Below, in pieces: positions 1 to 9,651 of a DNA stretch of 64,000 bases. The stretch spans positions 6,422,001 through 6,486,000 of the forward strand of contig NZ_CP048209.1 of the NCBI RefSeq assembly GCF_010119935.1, given 5' to 3'. The DNA is from Paenibacillus lycopersici. GTDB taxonomy: Bacteria; Bacillota; Bacilli; Paenibacillales; Paenibacillaceae. The translations under genes and the position numbers were made by a program. A model generated the notes under the pieces. It did no database searches. It saw only the letters and a list, made by a program, of their open reading frames with translations, and had not been told where the DNA came from. The first letter of the stretch is position 1, and every line of letters begins with the position of its first letter.

Positions 1-460
1 CGCAGTAATCGCCGACCGTATGCAAGCTCGTGAGCAGACTGTGCGTGGTATCCTCGACAATGGCTACGGCACCTGCCGAGCATAATTCGCGGAGCTGCTG
101 CAGATCATCCGTACTCTGAAGCGTCCCATAGTAATGCATCAGCAAAAAAACATCGGCCTCGCCGGAGAGCAGCTGCATTATCTCGTCCATGTCCATCGTG
201 AAGTCTGTACGGATGGTGTAGAACATGACCGCATAATTCTCTCGCTCGAACGCGTCGATGACCGATTGGCATATGTATGACGGGAGCAGCGCCCGCTTGC
301 CCTTGATTTGCCGCAGGACGCTGCGAATGGCGCTTCTCCCGTTCTTATAGAATGCGGTGCGGTACGGCTGCAACCTGTCTATGAGCGTATCCGCTTGGGG
401 CGCAAGGAGCGCGGCATCCAGCGCAAACTCGCTGCCGATCTCATACCTGTCCTCTCTCAT
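1..460 (-). CDS. Aminotransferase-like (DegT/StrS-fold) protein, 3' end cut by window edge
   Basis: The first 153 codons of a minus-strand gene are present; it reads to the window edge without a stop. The N-terminus (MREDRYEIGSEFALDAALL) and the block YKNGRSAIRSVL / LLPSYICQSVIDAF followed by a late acidic-Asp stretch (AIVEDTTHSLL) look like the start of a PLP-dependent, DegT/DnrJ/EryC1/StrS-type fold. The start ATG lies 2 bases after the stop of the LegC-type gene, so the two are translationally coupled. The context suggests a sugar-modifying role in flagellar glycan synthesis, but the PLP lysine region is outside the window, so neither activity nor substrate can be judged. It may be a divergent or non-catalytic homologue. 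Confidence 0.6.
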   Translation of the reverse strand, partial: MREDRYEIGSEFALDAALLAPQADTLIDRLQPYRTAFYKNGRSAIRSVLRQIKGKRALLPSYICQSVIDAFERENYAVMFYTIRTDFTMDMDEIMQLLSGEADVFLLMHYYGTLQSTDDLQQLRELCSAGAVAIVEDTTHSLLTSLHTVGDYC

Positions 461-462
461 CG

Positions 463-1647
463 CTATCCCTCTTTCAAGACGGCAGGTCCGCTAGGCAGGT
501 TAATAAGCTGCTTATGCAGCTTCTCGGTAACGGGCAGCAACATGCGCGGGCAATCCCGATACATCGGGAGCTCGTGCAGCGGCGTCCACACCGGTCTTGC
601 CAGGAAGCCCGCTTCGTTCGTCAAGCGCAGTATTTCATCTCTGACCGCCTCGTCGGCCTGCTCGATTATGATCGCGTTCAACCAATAATTGCTGGTCGCA
701 TACGCCGGCTCTTCGAGAAATTTCAAACCCGGCAGCTTCTGGAAGCGGTCTCTGTACCTGTTCGCCAGCTGACGCTTCCGGATCAGAAATTCCGGAACCC
801 GCTCCAGCTGCGCGCAGCCGAGCGCGGCGTTCAAGTTCGGCATACGGTAATTGTATCCGACGGCATCATGGTCGAAGGCCCACTTATGCGGCAGCTTGGC
901 CGTTGTCGTCAAATGCTTCGCCTTCGCCGCCAGTGCTGAATTTTGCGTCAGAATCGCGCCGCCGCCGCCTGTAGTCATGATCTTGTTGCCGTTGAAGCTG
1001 ACGATGCCGAACTGACCGATCGTCCCCGTCGGAGTGCCCTTGTACAGCGATCCAAGCGATTCTGCGGCATCCTCGATCATGATGAGATTGAATCGCTCCG
1101 CGACCTCCACCAGTTTATCCAACTCTACGGGATGGCCGAACGTATGCATCGGGACGACGGCGCGAATCCGCTTGCCCGTTAATCGGTTATAGGTCCCGCC
1201 GTCGCTTCTGCGCTCGCCGATTTCGCTCAAGTACGCGTCCAATCGAGCTGCATCCAGTCCCAGATTAGCAGCGGACACCTCGACGAAATGCGGGATTGCA
1301 TGACAGTGTGCGATCGCATTGGCGGTCGCCACGAAGGTAAGCGACGGAACGAGTATCTCCTCGTCCGGCTGCACGCCGGCTAACAGCAGCGCGATGTGGA
1401 GCGCGGCGGTGCCGTTCACGACGGCGACCGCATGCTTGGATCCCGTAAAGGATGCGAGTTCTCCCTCCAACCGGTCCACGAAGCGCCCGGCCGACGAGAC
1501 CCAGCCGGTATCCAGGCACTCCTTCACGTACAGCCATTCGTTGCCGGCGAACTCCGGCTCATGCAGCGGGAGAACGGCTCCCGTATTACCCGACAGCTCC
1601 CGTATGACGTCCACGACTGCTTGTCCTAATGAGCGAGCTTCTTCCAT
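463..1647 (-). CDS. legC: LegC-type PLP-dependent sugar aminotransferase
   Basis: A 394-residue PLP aminotransferase of the DegT/DnrJ/EryC1/StrS family. The N-terminal block LPLHEPEFAGNEWLYVKECL followed by DTGWVSSAG is characteristic of the LegC subgroup, which aminates a 4-keto-6-deoxy sugar nucleotide in legionaminic-acid synthesis. Visible PLP determinants are the Asp in MIEDAAESLGS and the Schiff-base Lys in FNGNKIMTTGGGG. The open frame extends upstream to 1830 into legB, but the ATG at 1645-1647 has a GGAAGGAG Shine-Dalgarno 11 bases before it and gives the family-length N-terminus. It lies 32 bp downstream of legB and 2 bp upstream of the next gene, so one operon is likely. LegC rather than PseC is inferred from sequence flavour and from the LegB neighbour. 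Confidence 0.82.
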   Translation of the reverse strand: MEEARSLGQAVVDVIRELSGNTGAVLPLHEPEFAGNEWLYVKECLDTGWVSSAGRFVDRLEGELASFTGSKHAVAVVNGTAALHIALLLAGVQPDEEILVPSLTFVATANAIAHCHAIPHFVEVSAANLGLDAARLDAYLSEIGERRSDGGTYNRLTGKRIRAVVPMHTFGHPVELDKLVEVAERFNLIMIEDAAESLGSLYKGTPTGTIGQFGIVSFNGNKIMTTGGGGAILTQNSALAAKAKHLTTTAKLPHKWAFDHDAVGYNYRMPNLNAALGCAQLERVPEFLIRKRQLANRYRDRFQKLPGLKFLEEPAYATSNYWLNAIIIEQADEAVRDEILRLTNEAGFLARPVWTPLHELPMYRDCPRMLLPVTEKLHKQLINLPSGPAVLKEG

Positions 1648-1679
1648 GATGAGAACGACTCCTTCCGTGCTTGCCCGAA

Positions 1680-2684
1680 TCAGATGGTATAGCCTGTTTT
1701 GTACCGCTTTATATTCGATGGCTCCGTAAACCATTCGATCGTCTTCCGCAGCCCGGCTTCCAGCCCGGCTTTGCCGGCATAGTCCGGCTTCCAGCCGATC
1801 AGCGTTTCCGCTTTCCGGTTGTCCGCCCACAGCCGTTCCACTTCGCTCTTCTCCGGACGAATCCGCTGCGCATCCATATCGAGCGCCGCGTTCGAATGCA
1901 TTAGCCTGGCAATCGTATGCGCGGTTTCCCCGATCGATATTTCGTAGTTGCTTCCGATATTGATCTCTTCGCCGATGCTTCGTTCCGACTCCAGAAAGGC
2001 GATAAAGCCCCGAACCGTATCCTCGACGTAGTTGAAATCCCTTGTCGGTTGGACGGCGCCCAATTGTATCGAGTCGTTGCCCTGCGCCAGTTGCGTAATG
2101 ATCGTCGGAATAACGGCGCGCGCGGATTGACGGGGGCCGTAGGTATTAAACGGCCGAATGACCCCGACCGGCAGCCCGAATGAACGATAGAAGGAGAGCG
2201 CCAATTGATCGGCCCCGATCTTGGACGCGGAGTACGGGGACTGGCCTTGCAGTGGATGCTTCTCGTCTATCGGTACGTACAGTGCCGTGCCATACACCTC
2301 GCTCGTCGATGTATGCACCACTTTGCCGACCTCCAGCTGCCTTGCAGCCTGCAGGACATTCAGCGTTCCTTTCATATTCGTGTCGATGTACGTGTCCGGC
2401 GAATGATAGGAATACGGAATCGCGATCAAAGCCGCCAGATGAAGCACGGCATCGCAGCCTTTCATTGCAGCCGCAACGCCGTAGGGATCTCTAATATCCC
2501 CGGCGAATACTTCGAAATGCCCGCGGACGTCTTCTGGGGCCTCATCCAGCCAGCCCCAGGAGTTGAACGAGTTGTACAGGACAAACGCGCGTACGTCGTA
2601 GCCTTGGCGAACGAGCGCTTCCGTTAAGTGAGAGCCGATGAACCCGTCGGCCCCGGTGACTAGTATTTTCCCAAATGGTTTCAT
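1680..2684 (-). CDS. legB: NAD-dependent 4,6-dehydratase, LegB type
   Basis: A 334-residue extended short-chain dehydrogenase/reductase. The Rossmann motif is VTGADGFIGSHL near the start, the Ser/Thr of the active site sits in TSTSEVYG, and the catalytic Tyr/Lys pair is in YSASKIGADQL. The family oxidises and dehydrates a nucleotide-linked hexose to a 4-keto-6-deoxy sugar, the substrate of the adjacent aminotransferase. The middle sequence FVLYNSFNSWGWLD is typical of LegB-type enzymes acting before LegC. The start ATG follows a CAGGGGG box. The gene lies 20 bp after the first Maf gene, which ties nonulosonic sugar synthesis to the flagellin glycosyltransferase candidates. Later pathway genes (legG, legI, legF) are not in the window and may lie to the left. 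Confidence 0.85.
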   Translation of the reverse strand: MKPFGKILVTGADGFIGSHLTEALVRQGYDVRAFVLYNSFNSWGWLDEAPEDVRGHFEVFAGDIRDPYGVAAAMKGCDAVLHLAALIAIPYSYHSPDTYIDTNMKGTLNVLQAARQLEVGKVVHTSTSEVYGTALYVPIDEKHPLQGQSPYSASKIGADQLALSFYRSFGLPVGVIRPFNTYGPRQSARAVIPTIITQLAQGNDSIQLGAVQPTRDFNYVEDTVRGFIAFLESERSIGEEINIGSNYEISIGETAHTIARLMHSNAALDMDAQRIRPEKSEVERLWADNRKAETLIGWKPDYAGKAGLEAGLRKTIEWFTEPSNIKRYKTGYTI

Positions 2685-2704
2685 AGAACCCCCTGCTCAC
2701 ATGC

Positions 2705-4960
2705 TTATGTAGTCGAAAACAGCTGTTTCTCCTTATTCACTCTATGAATAGCTTCTTCAATGATTCTCTGAAGCGCCGGCGTGCCGGCAAGCAGCGTTTG
2801 AATCAGCGGGCGAACAACATCGCGAGTCAGCTCCGCTCTCTTGATTAAGCTGCTCTCCTGCACCGCATCGGGCAAATCGCGTTCCATATGGATAATCTCG
2901 TTGCGGAATACCTTCACATACAACGCTTGGAATGGAAGGCTGTGAACGATCGCATGCCACTCCTGGTTCACATCCATCATCAGCTTGCCGCATTTGTTCG
3001 GATTCGTTCTGCTCAGCGCCGCAAGGTCGGCCAATATTTTGTCCAGCTTCCTCAGCCTCTGCTCGTTCGCCAACAGCTGCTCGTATAGCTGATCCAGACG
3101 ACCGCTGATCTCCGCCGAGCGCCCCTCGTCATACCGCGGCAAGGCAGACACTCTATTGCTGACGGAGTTCCCTTCCAGCATCGTGCCTCTGACCCGTTCA
3201 AGTACACTGCTGAGCGGCTCCCATACCGTATCCTTAATCTTGGCGCCCCATTGCGATGTGTTCGTAAACCGCACATTCGGGTATTTGGCAATGATGCGTT
3301 CAACGCCTTCCAATACCGCCATCATCGAGTCATTGGTCGGATTCATTGCCCCCTGAACGTTCTCAATGCGCATTGCAGCCTGTTCAACGGTGGAATCCAG
3401 GATCTGCTTCGAGAAGTGTTTCGCTCCCGGCGCATAGACGCTTGCTCCGGGGAAGGAGAAATCCTGTCCGGTAAATACGATTTCTTGGCAGCCCATATAG
3501 ATTGCAGCCTGAATCGCCGTACCCGTTACGGATTCCGTTGCATCGAAAACAGGCTCTTCATCTCCCGACTGCAATAAATTTAACGTGACCGTATCGCTCT
3601 TTAACGAGACATGGATCATATTGGCGACGCGGCTCTCCATAATCCGATGATGCACCATCGGACTGAACAACAACGGAATATCGGCCGTGTTCACATGTTT
3701 GAATGCATTGTAATTGTCATCCGTACCGTCCATTGCCACGATCATATGAGGGGGGACGCCGAAATGCAGCAGCGACTGAATGGTCGAGCCCGCCGCAAAA
3801 ATAACCGCATGCTCCTTCAGTTTCCTCAATGTTTCGATGTCGGCTTCAAGGGAAGGACCCGCCCCTGCTATTACGGCGATATGTTCTTTCATTGTGCCGC
3901 TCAACTCATGTATCGAAGGGGAATGCAGACACTTCACGACGTTAAACAGCTCATTCTCGACCCACTGCCAGCCGTACCGGTCGCACATGACATTCAAGCT
4001 GTCGAAGCTCTTGATGGCGTTCTTCATTTCCGTGAAAAACTCGGCTTGCTCCGCTGCGCGGATGCGATTATAGACCGGCAAAGCGAGTGTCGCGGGCTCT
4101 TCCTTCAAGTACTTGAGATACCGGTGGAATAATTGACTTCGGTCCAACCTGGAGCCGCCTACCCTTATCTCCTTAACCTGCATGTTAGCCAGCACCGACT
4201 GGAAATCCACTACCGACATCGCCGACTGGAATACCTGCTCATCCGGCTCGTAGATATACATCCAATGCTCCGGATACGCATCCGCATAAGCCCGCACATG
4301 ATAACCGAACCCGAATCCGAACACCATGCAATGCGACTTGCTTCCGCTCCTGTCGCCAAGCGATTCTACCCAGCACTGGGCTTCGTGAGCGGGATCATAT
4401 TGACTGTACAGGCAGGCGGACGCATGCTCGATATATAAATTCGGCTGGCCGTTCTTCGCATATCCCAGCTGATACTGCACTTCCTCTCTTGGCCGACCGC
4501 TAAATTGCAGGTATAGCTGAGGATAATGTGCTTTGAAATAGGTCAGATTGCTCACGTAACGATGCTCCAGGACTGCCGTCGGTTCTCCTACATACGCAGC
4601 CAGCTGTTCAATTGACGCGATTAATTCATACTTCATTCGGTCGCTTGCCCCGACGTAGTCCTCGTTATCCATACATTGATTCATCGCCTGGAATTGCTCG
4701 CTCAGTGCCACCGTCGTTCTCGCCAGCACTTCCTTAAGGGCATAGAAGCCGATCGAGTGCTCCATGTCAGCTTGAATGGCATTCAACGTCCGGTAGAGAT
4801 CGTCGATTCCTTCCACAATGTCGCCAAACTGCTGCCAGGTTTGATCCGTTAGCTGTTGGTACAGCAGCTTCGCCATCGATTCGCATGCAGCGGTCAATCG
4901 GGGTAGAAACACTCTTATATCATCCAAAATGGGATTAATGGCCGTCATTGGCTGCTCCAT
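2705..4960 (-). CDS. Motility accessory factor (Maf, DUF115) glycosyltransferase, copy 1
   Basis: A 751-residue protein of the Maf family, cytoplasmic proteins that transfer nonulosonic acids (pseudaminic or legionaminic) to flagellin. The core DUF115/Maf domain carries the signature GAGPSLEADI at about residues 366-375, followed by FAAGSTIQSLLHFGVPPHMIVAMDGT-type sequence. An N-terminal segment contains FGFGFGYH (about 214-221) and YEPDEQ (about 237-242). The open frame runs further upstream, but the ATG at 4958-4960 has a perfect AGGAGG box 7 bases before it. It is the most divergent of three tandem copies and the one next to legB. Sugar specificity is inferred from that neighbour. Confidence 0.85.
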   Translation of the reverse strand: MEQPMTAINPILDDIRVFLPRLTAACESMAKLLYQQLTDQTWQQFGDIVEGIDDLYRTLNAIQADMEHSIGFYALKEVLARTTVALSEQFQAMNQCMDNEDYVGASDRMKYELIASIEQLAAYVGEPTAVLEHRYVSNLTYFKAHYPQLYLQFSGRPREEVQYQLGYAKNGQPNLYIEHASACLYSQYDPAHEAQCWVESLGDRSGSKSHCMVFGFGFGYHVRAYADAYPEHWMYIYEPDEQVFQSAMSVVDFQSVLANMQVKEIRVGGSRLDRSQLFHRYLKYLKEEPATLALPVYNRIRAAEQAEFFTEMKNAIKSFDSLNVMCDRYGWQWVENELFNVVKCLHSPSIHELSGTMKEHIAVIAGAGPSLEADIETLRKLKEHAVIFAAGSTIQSLLHFGVPPHMIVAMDGTDDNYNAFKHVNTADIPLLFSPMVHHRIMESRVANMIHVSLKSDTVTLNLLQSGDEEPVFDATESVTGTAIQAAIYMGCQEIVFTGQDFSFPGASVYAPGAKHFSKQILDSTVEQAAMRIENVQGAMNPTNDSMMAVLEGVERIIAKYPNVRFTNTSQWGAKIKDTVWEPLSSVLERVRGTMLEGNSVSNRVSALPRYDEGRSAEISGRLDQLYEQLLANEQRLRKLDKILADLAALSRTNPNKCGKLMMDVNQEWHAIVHSLPFQALYVKVFRNEIIHMERDLPDAVQESSLIKRAELTRDVVRPLIQTLLAGTPALQRIIEEAIHRVNKEKQLFSTT

Positions 4961-4988
4961 ACGCCTACCTCCTGATTCCCGTACCTGC

Positions 4989-7262
4989 TTACTCCGCCGC
5001 AACAGGCTGCCTTTGCCGTTCAACTCTATGAATGGCTTCATTGACAATTGCTGCGACCATCGGCAGGCATTCCAAAATCGCCTCTGCCAGCTTGCCTACC
5101 ACTTGGCAGAACAAGTCTGCCTTCCGCACTACATTTTTCTCTTCAACCAGCTCAGACAGGTTGCGTTCATACGTGATGATGTCGTTCGTGATAATGAATG
5201 CGATGGAATACTCGAACAGTTTATTATGGACAACCGTCTCCCACATCTCTTCGATATCCACCATCGTCTTGTGGCACTTCGCCGGTTTCGTCCGGCTCAG
5301 CGCTTGGAGACCGCCCAGTTTCTGCTTCATTCGCTTCAACGTAGCTTCGATCGTTTCGACTTGCTGGGGCATGTCCAGCAACCGCTTCGTAATCGCAGCC
5401 TTATGCGCTTCATCGAAAGGACGAAGGTGGGCCGCCATGGCCTCGGCCAGCAATTCGGATGCGACATGCACGTCCGCCAGCTGCTTCATTACCTCGTCCA
5501 GCGGCTGATACTCGGTGTTCTCGATTTTGGCCCCCAGCTGCGAGGAGTTAATGAACCTGATCATCGGATACTTTCCGAGAAGCTTCCCTATTTCGTTCAG
5601 CGTCACCTGCATGGCATTATTCGTGCGATTCATCCCGCCCTGCACATTCTCGACCAGCAGCTTCGAGGAAGCAATCGCCGACTTGCTCTCATCCTCCGTC
5701 ACATGGATCGTCCCCACGGCGTATACGCTCTCCGTAGGGTAAGACAAGTCTTGTCCTGTCAACACGATTTGCTCGCAGCCCATATAGATTGCCGCTTCGA
5801 TAGCCGGCCCCGTTACGGATGGCGTGGAGGAAGTAAACAGAGGTTCTTCCTTATCCAAGCCAAGCATATGGATGCTCGTATAATCGTTCTCCAGCATCAG
5901 GAGCATCGGCTTTCTTTTGCCTTCCATGATGGTGTACTTAAGCTGCGGCGAATATAGGAAAGGCACGTCATCCAAATCCAGATGCTTGAACGCCGTGTCA
6001 TTGGACTCGCCGAAGTCGAGCGATACGACCAAATGCGGCTTGATGCCGAAATGCAATAAGGATTGCGTGGCTGTGCCGGCCGCAATTATAAACGCGTGAT
6101 CCCTGATCTTCTTGAGGTTCTCGATATCCTTCTCCAGGGAAGGGCCTGATCCGACGACAACCGCGGTATGTCCCTTCAACCTGTCCTTCATGTTCCGAAT
6201 GGAAGGCGTGTTCAGCAGATAGGACAAATTATAAAGCCGATTCTGGTATAGCTGAATGCCGTAAAAAGCCGACGTAACTGCCGACATCTCGAAATGCTGC
6301 ACAGCCGCTAGCGCGTCCTCAAAAAACTGCTGCTTGCGCTGCGGGTCCACTCGGTCATAAGCCGGAAGAGAGACAAGCGCCGTATCGCCCTTCGCGTACT
6401 TAACGAAATGAAAAAACGTTTTATGTCTTGTCGTTTTATCCCAGCCCGCAATGAATAGCTCTACATTTAACGCTTCCAGTAATGGCTGGAGCTCGATCGC
6501 CTGCATCGCAGCAAGCAGCACTTGTTCATCCGGCTCGTATATAATCAGCTGCTGCTTCGGAAACGTCCGGGCCATTTGGAGCAAATGATACCCGAAACCA
6601 AAGCCGTAAACGACAATATTGGTTTTGCCGGTAAGCGTGTCGCCCATCGTATCCAGCCATCTTCCCGCTTCATGCTCCGGTTCATAGTTGCTGTACAAGT
6701 ACATCCATTTATCTTCGCTCGTACGCAGATACAAATTCGGCGAGCCATTGCTTGCGTAGGTAAGCTGATAACGGGTGTAATCAGGCCGGGCCGACTTGAG
6801 CACATGGTGCACTTGAGGATGATGCCGCTCGAGATACGCGAGGTTGGCGGCAAATCTACGCTCCGTGCCCTCCTTGTCTTCCCCGAGCTTTATGGCCAGC
6901 GCATGAATCAATTCCGCCAGCTCGTATTTTATGCAATCGGCTGCCTGAATGAACTCTTCTTCATCCATGAGCCGATTCAATTCGGTAAACGTATGCGCCA
7001 GCTGCTCCGCGAAATTCGTAATGACTTTATGCAGCAGCGCATCTTCCTCGCGGTCAGCAAGCTCTTGACCGATCGAGTTGGCCGCAATATAGAGATCGTT
7101 CAAGCCTTGCAGCAATTCACTGAATCGGGTCCAGGCCTCCGCTTGAACGGGGACGTAAAAATACTCCGAAATCGAATTGCACGCCTCCAGCACGCGGGGC
7201 AAAAAAGCGATGATTTCATCAAGTAGAGGTTCTATTTCCGCATGAACGCTGCGCATATTCAT
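4989..7262 (-). CDS. Motility accessory factor (Maf, DUF115) glycosyltransferase, copy 2
   Basis: A 757-residue Maf-family protein with the same layout as its neighbours: an N-terminal helical segment, FGFGFGYHLLQMA, YEPDEQVLLAAM, then the signature GSGPSLEKDIENL and FTSSTPSVTGPAIEAAIYMG. It is clearly closer to copy 3 than to copy 1. The chosen start (ATG 7260-7262, MNMRSVHAEIEPLLDEI) follows an AAGGAAG box and aligns with the start of copy 3; the longer frame to 7352 adds an unrelated basic stretch. Expected role: transfer of a nonulosonic acid to Ser/Thr of flagellin in the cytoplasm before export. It ends 28 bp before copy 1. Confidence 0.85.
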   Translation of the reverse strand: MNMRSVHAEIEPLLDEIIAFLPRVLEACNSISEYFYVPVQAEAWTRFSELLQGLNDLYIAANSIGQELADREEDALLHKVITNFAEQLAHTFTELNRLMDEEEFIQAADCIKYELAELIHALAIKLGEDKEGTERRFAANLAYLERHHPQVHHVLKSARPDYTRYQLTYASNGSPNLYLRTSEDKWMYLYSNYEPEHEAGRWLDTMGDTLTGKTNIVVYGFGFGYHLLQMARTFPKQQLIIYEPDEQVLLAAMQAIELQPLLEALNVELFIAGWDKTTRHKTFFHFVKYAKGDTALVSLPAYDRVDPQRKQQFFEDALAAVQHFEMSAVTSAFYGIQLYQNRLYNLSYLLNTPSIRNMKDRLKGHTAVVVGSGPSLEKDIENLKKIRDHAFIIAAGTATQSLLHFGIKPHLVVSLDFGESNDTAFKHLDLDDVPFLYSPQLKYTIMEGKRKPMLLMLENDYTSIHMLGLDKEEPLFTSSTPSVTGPAIEAAIYMGCEQIVLTGQDLSYPTESVYAVGTIHVTEDESKSAIASSKLLVENVQGGMNRTNNAMQVTLNEIGKLLGKYPMIRFINSSQLGAKIENTEYQPLDEVMKQLADVHVASELLAEAMAAHLRPFDEAHKAAITKRLLDMPQQVETIEATLKRMKQKLGGLQALSRTKPAKCHKTMVDIEEMWETVVHNKLFEYSIAFIITNDIITYERNLSELVEEKNVVRKADLFCQVVGKLAEAILECLPMVAAIVNEAIHRVERQRQPVAAE

Positions 7263-7348
7263 CCACCAAGCTTCCTTATTATAAGTACGTCGTCGTTTAG
7301 GCGAACGAGACTGGCTGCTTCCTATTATTAACGCTATTAACGAATTCT

Positions 7349-9631
7349 TCAACGGTTTTCTGAAGCGATGGCGGCTCTTATTCCTTCCGCCTCGCTAACT
7401 CTACGGATGGCCTCATTGACGATAGCCGATACGCGCGGCAAACAGTCCAGTGTCGCATCTGCAAGCGCCCCTACCGTCTGACAGAACATATCGGCCTTCC
7501 GAATTACGTTTTTCTCCGCAACCAGCTCGGGCAAGTCCCGCTCGAATATACGTACATCATGGGTGATGACATGCGTGATAGCGTTATCGAACAATGGATT
7601 GTGAACGACTTCGCCCCACATCTCCTCAATATCTACCATTGCGTGATGACATTCGTGAGGATCGGTACCGCTCAATTCTTGCAGACTATCCAACTGCTGC
7701 TTAATCCGTATTAGCGTCGCCTCGATAAACCCGATTTGACGCGGAAAATCCAACAATCGACCAAGGATGGCGGACTTCCGATCCTCATCGAACGGCTGAA
7801 GACAGGCTTCCATGATCTCACACAGCGGATCGGAGGGAATTCGAACTTCCTTTAACTGCTGAAGCACAGCTTCCAGCGGACGATACGTTGTATGCTCGAT
7901 TTTCGCTCCGAGCCGCGAAGCATTCACGAAACGGATATTCGGGTACTCCCCCAATAGCTTCTCTATCTCCCCGCGCGTCACTTGCATGAGCGGGCTCGTA
8001 CGATTCATCCCGCCTTGCACATTTTCAACCGCAAGCTCCGAGGAGGAAATCTTCATCTTGCTCACTTCATCGGTCTCATGCATGACCCCTGCGGCGTATA
8101 CCCGATCGCCGGGAAAGGACATGTCTTGGCCCGTGAACACAATTTGCTCGAACCCCATATAGATCGCCGCTTGTATGGCCGGGCCGGTTACGGTCGGCGT
8201 CGAAGAAGCGATCAGCGTATCGTCTTCCTCTATACCAAGGATATATTTGCTGGTATGATCGTTCTCCATCAGGAAAAAGACCGGCTTATGCTTGCCGTCC
8301 ATGATCGTGTACTTGAGCTGTGGCGCGTATAGGAACGGGACATGATCCAAATCGAGATGTTGAAAAGCTACACCGTTGGACTCCCCATAATCGACGGATA
8401 CGACTAGATGCGGGGTTATGCCGGCATGCAGCAAGGCTTGGGCAGCCGTGCCCGCAGCAATGATGCATGCGTGGTTTCTGATCTGGCGCAAGTGCCCGAT
8501 ATCCTTCTCAAGGGATGGGCCTGATCCGACAATGACGGCTGTATGCCCCTTCATTTTGTCCCGCAAGCCCTGAATGGAGGGAGTTTGCAGCAGATAGGAC
8601 AAATTGTAAAGCCGATTCTGAAACAATTGAATGCCGTAATACGCGGACGACCTCTCCGACATTTCCAGATGCTGAATCGCCGTCACCGCGTCTTTGAAGA
8701 ATGCCCGCTTGCGCTGCGGATCCGCTTTATCGTAAGCGGGAAGGGCGGCAAGCGCGGTTTCGCCTTTTAAATACTTAGCGATGTACATAAATAATTTATG
8801 CCGGTTTGCTTTGTCCCAGTTTACGACCAACAATTCTACATGCAGTTCCTGAAATAGCGGCTCCAAATCGACAGCTTGCATAGCGGCGAGAAGAACCTGC
8901 TCGTCCGGTTCGTAAATGGTCAATTTAAGTTTGGGAAATTTACGCGCCAATTGAAGCACGTGGTATCCGAATCCGAATCCATAGACGATGGCGTTGGTCT
9001 TACCCGCGAACGTATCCTTCATCGACTCAACCCATCTACGCGCTTCGTGCTCCGGTTCATAATTGCTATATAAGTACATCATAGTACCGTCGCTTCTGCG
9101 CAGATAGAGATTCGGAGACGCATTGCTGGCGTAAGTAAGCTGATATTGAGCGCGATCAGGCTGTAAGGATTGGAGCCTTTCATACACATGGGGAAAGCGC
9201 CGCTCGAGATAAGTAAGGTTGGCTTGAAATCGCCGCTCCACCAAATCGCTCTCGCCGCCGAGCTTAATGGCAAGCGAATAGATGAGCTCCGCAAGCTCGT
9301 ATTTCATCCAATCCGCGGCCTGGACATAGTCTTCTTCATCCATCAGCCGGTTCAATTCAGTAAAGCTCAGTGAAAGCCGTTCGGCGAAATTCGTAATCGC
9401 CTTATGCAAGAGCGTATCTTCCGGGCGATCGGCAAGCTGTCGGCCGAGTGAATTAGCCGCGGTATATAAGTCGTTCAACCCTTGAAGCAGCTCTTTGAAT
9501 TGCATCCAGGCCTCATCTTGAACAGAGGCATAAAAATAGTCCGAAACGGAGCTGCACGCCTGCAGTACGCGAGGCAAGAAGGCAATTATATCGTCAAGCA
9601 GAGAGTCGATCGCCGCATCGCCGCTAGGCAT
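7349..9631 (-). CDS. Motility accessory factor (Maf, DUF115) glycosyltransferase, copy 3
   Basis: A 760-residue Maf-family protein. The sequence repeats the family landmarks: FGFGFGYHVLQLA, YEPDEQVLLAAMQ, GSGPSLEKDIGHL and SSTPTVTGPAIQAAIYMG. It shares long near-identical blocks with copy 2 (for example HVQGG/ENVQGGMNRT and the C-terminal NEAIRRV region), so these two arose by a more recent duplication. No in-frame start lies upstream, because a stop precedes the ATG; an AGGAAG box sits about 14 bases away, which is long. It follows the fliT-like gene by 75 bp, with a hairpin between them that may partly end flagellar transcription. Confidence 0.85.
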   Translation of the reverse strand: MPSGDAAIDSLLDDIIAFLPRVLQACSSVSDYFYASVQDEAWMQFKELLQGLNDLYTAANSLGRQLADRPEDTLLHKAITNFAERLSLSFTELNRLMDEEDYVQAADWMKYELAELIYSLAIKLGGESDLVERRFQANLTYLERRFPHVYERLQSLQPDRAQYQLTYASNASPNLYLRRSDGTMMYLYSNYEPEHEARRWVESMKDTFAGKTNAIVYGFGFGYHVLQLARKFPKLKLTIYEPDEQVLLAAMQAVDLEPLFQELHVELLVVNWDKANRHKLFMYIAKYLKGETALAALPAYDKADPQRKRAFFKDAVTAIQHLEMSERSSAYYGIQLFQNRLYNLSYLLQTPSIQGLRDKMKGHTAVIVGSGPSLEKDIGHLRQIRNHACIIAAGTAAQALLHAGITPHLVVSVDYGESNGVAFQHLDLDHVPFLYAPQLKYTIMDGKHKPVFFLMENDHTSKYILGIEEDDTLIASSTPTVTGPAIQAAIYMGFEQIVFTGQDMSFPGDRVYAAGVMHETDEVSKMKISSSELAVENVQGGMNRTSPLMQVTRGEIEKLLGEYPNIRFVNASRLGAKIEHTTYRPLEAVLQQLKEVRIPSDPLCEIMEACLQPFDEDRKSAILGRLLDFPRQIGFIEATLIRIKQQLDSLQELSGTDPHECHHAMVDIEEMWGEVVHNPLFDNAITHVITHDVRIFERDLPELVAEKNVIRKADMFCQTVGALADATLDCLPRVSAIVNEAIRRVSEAEGIRAAIASENR

Positions 9632-9651
9632 TCTTATTCACCAGGCTTCCT

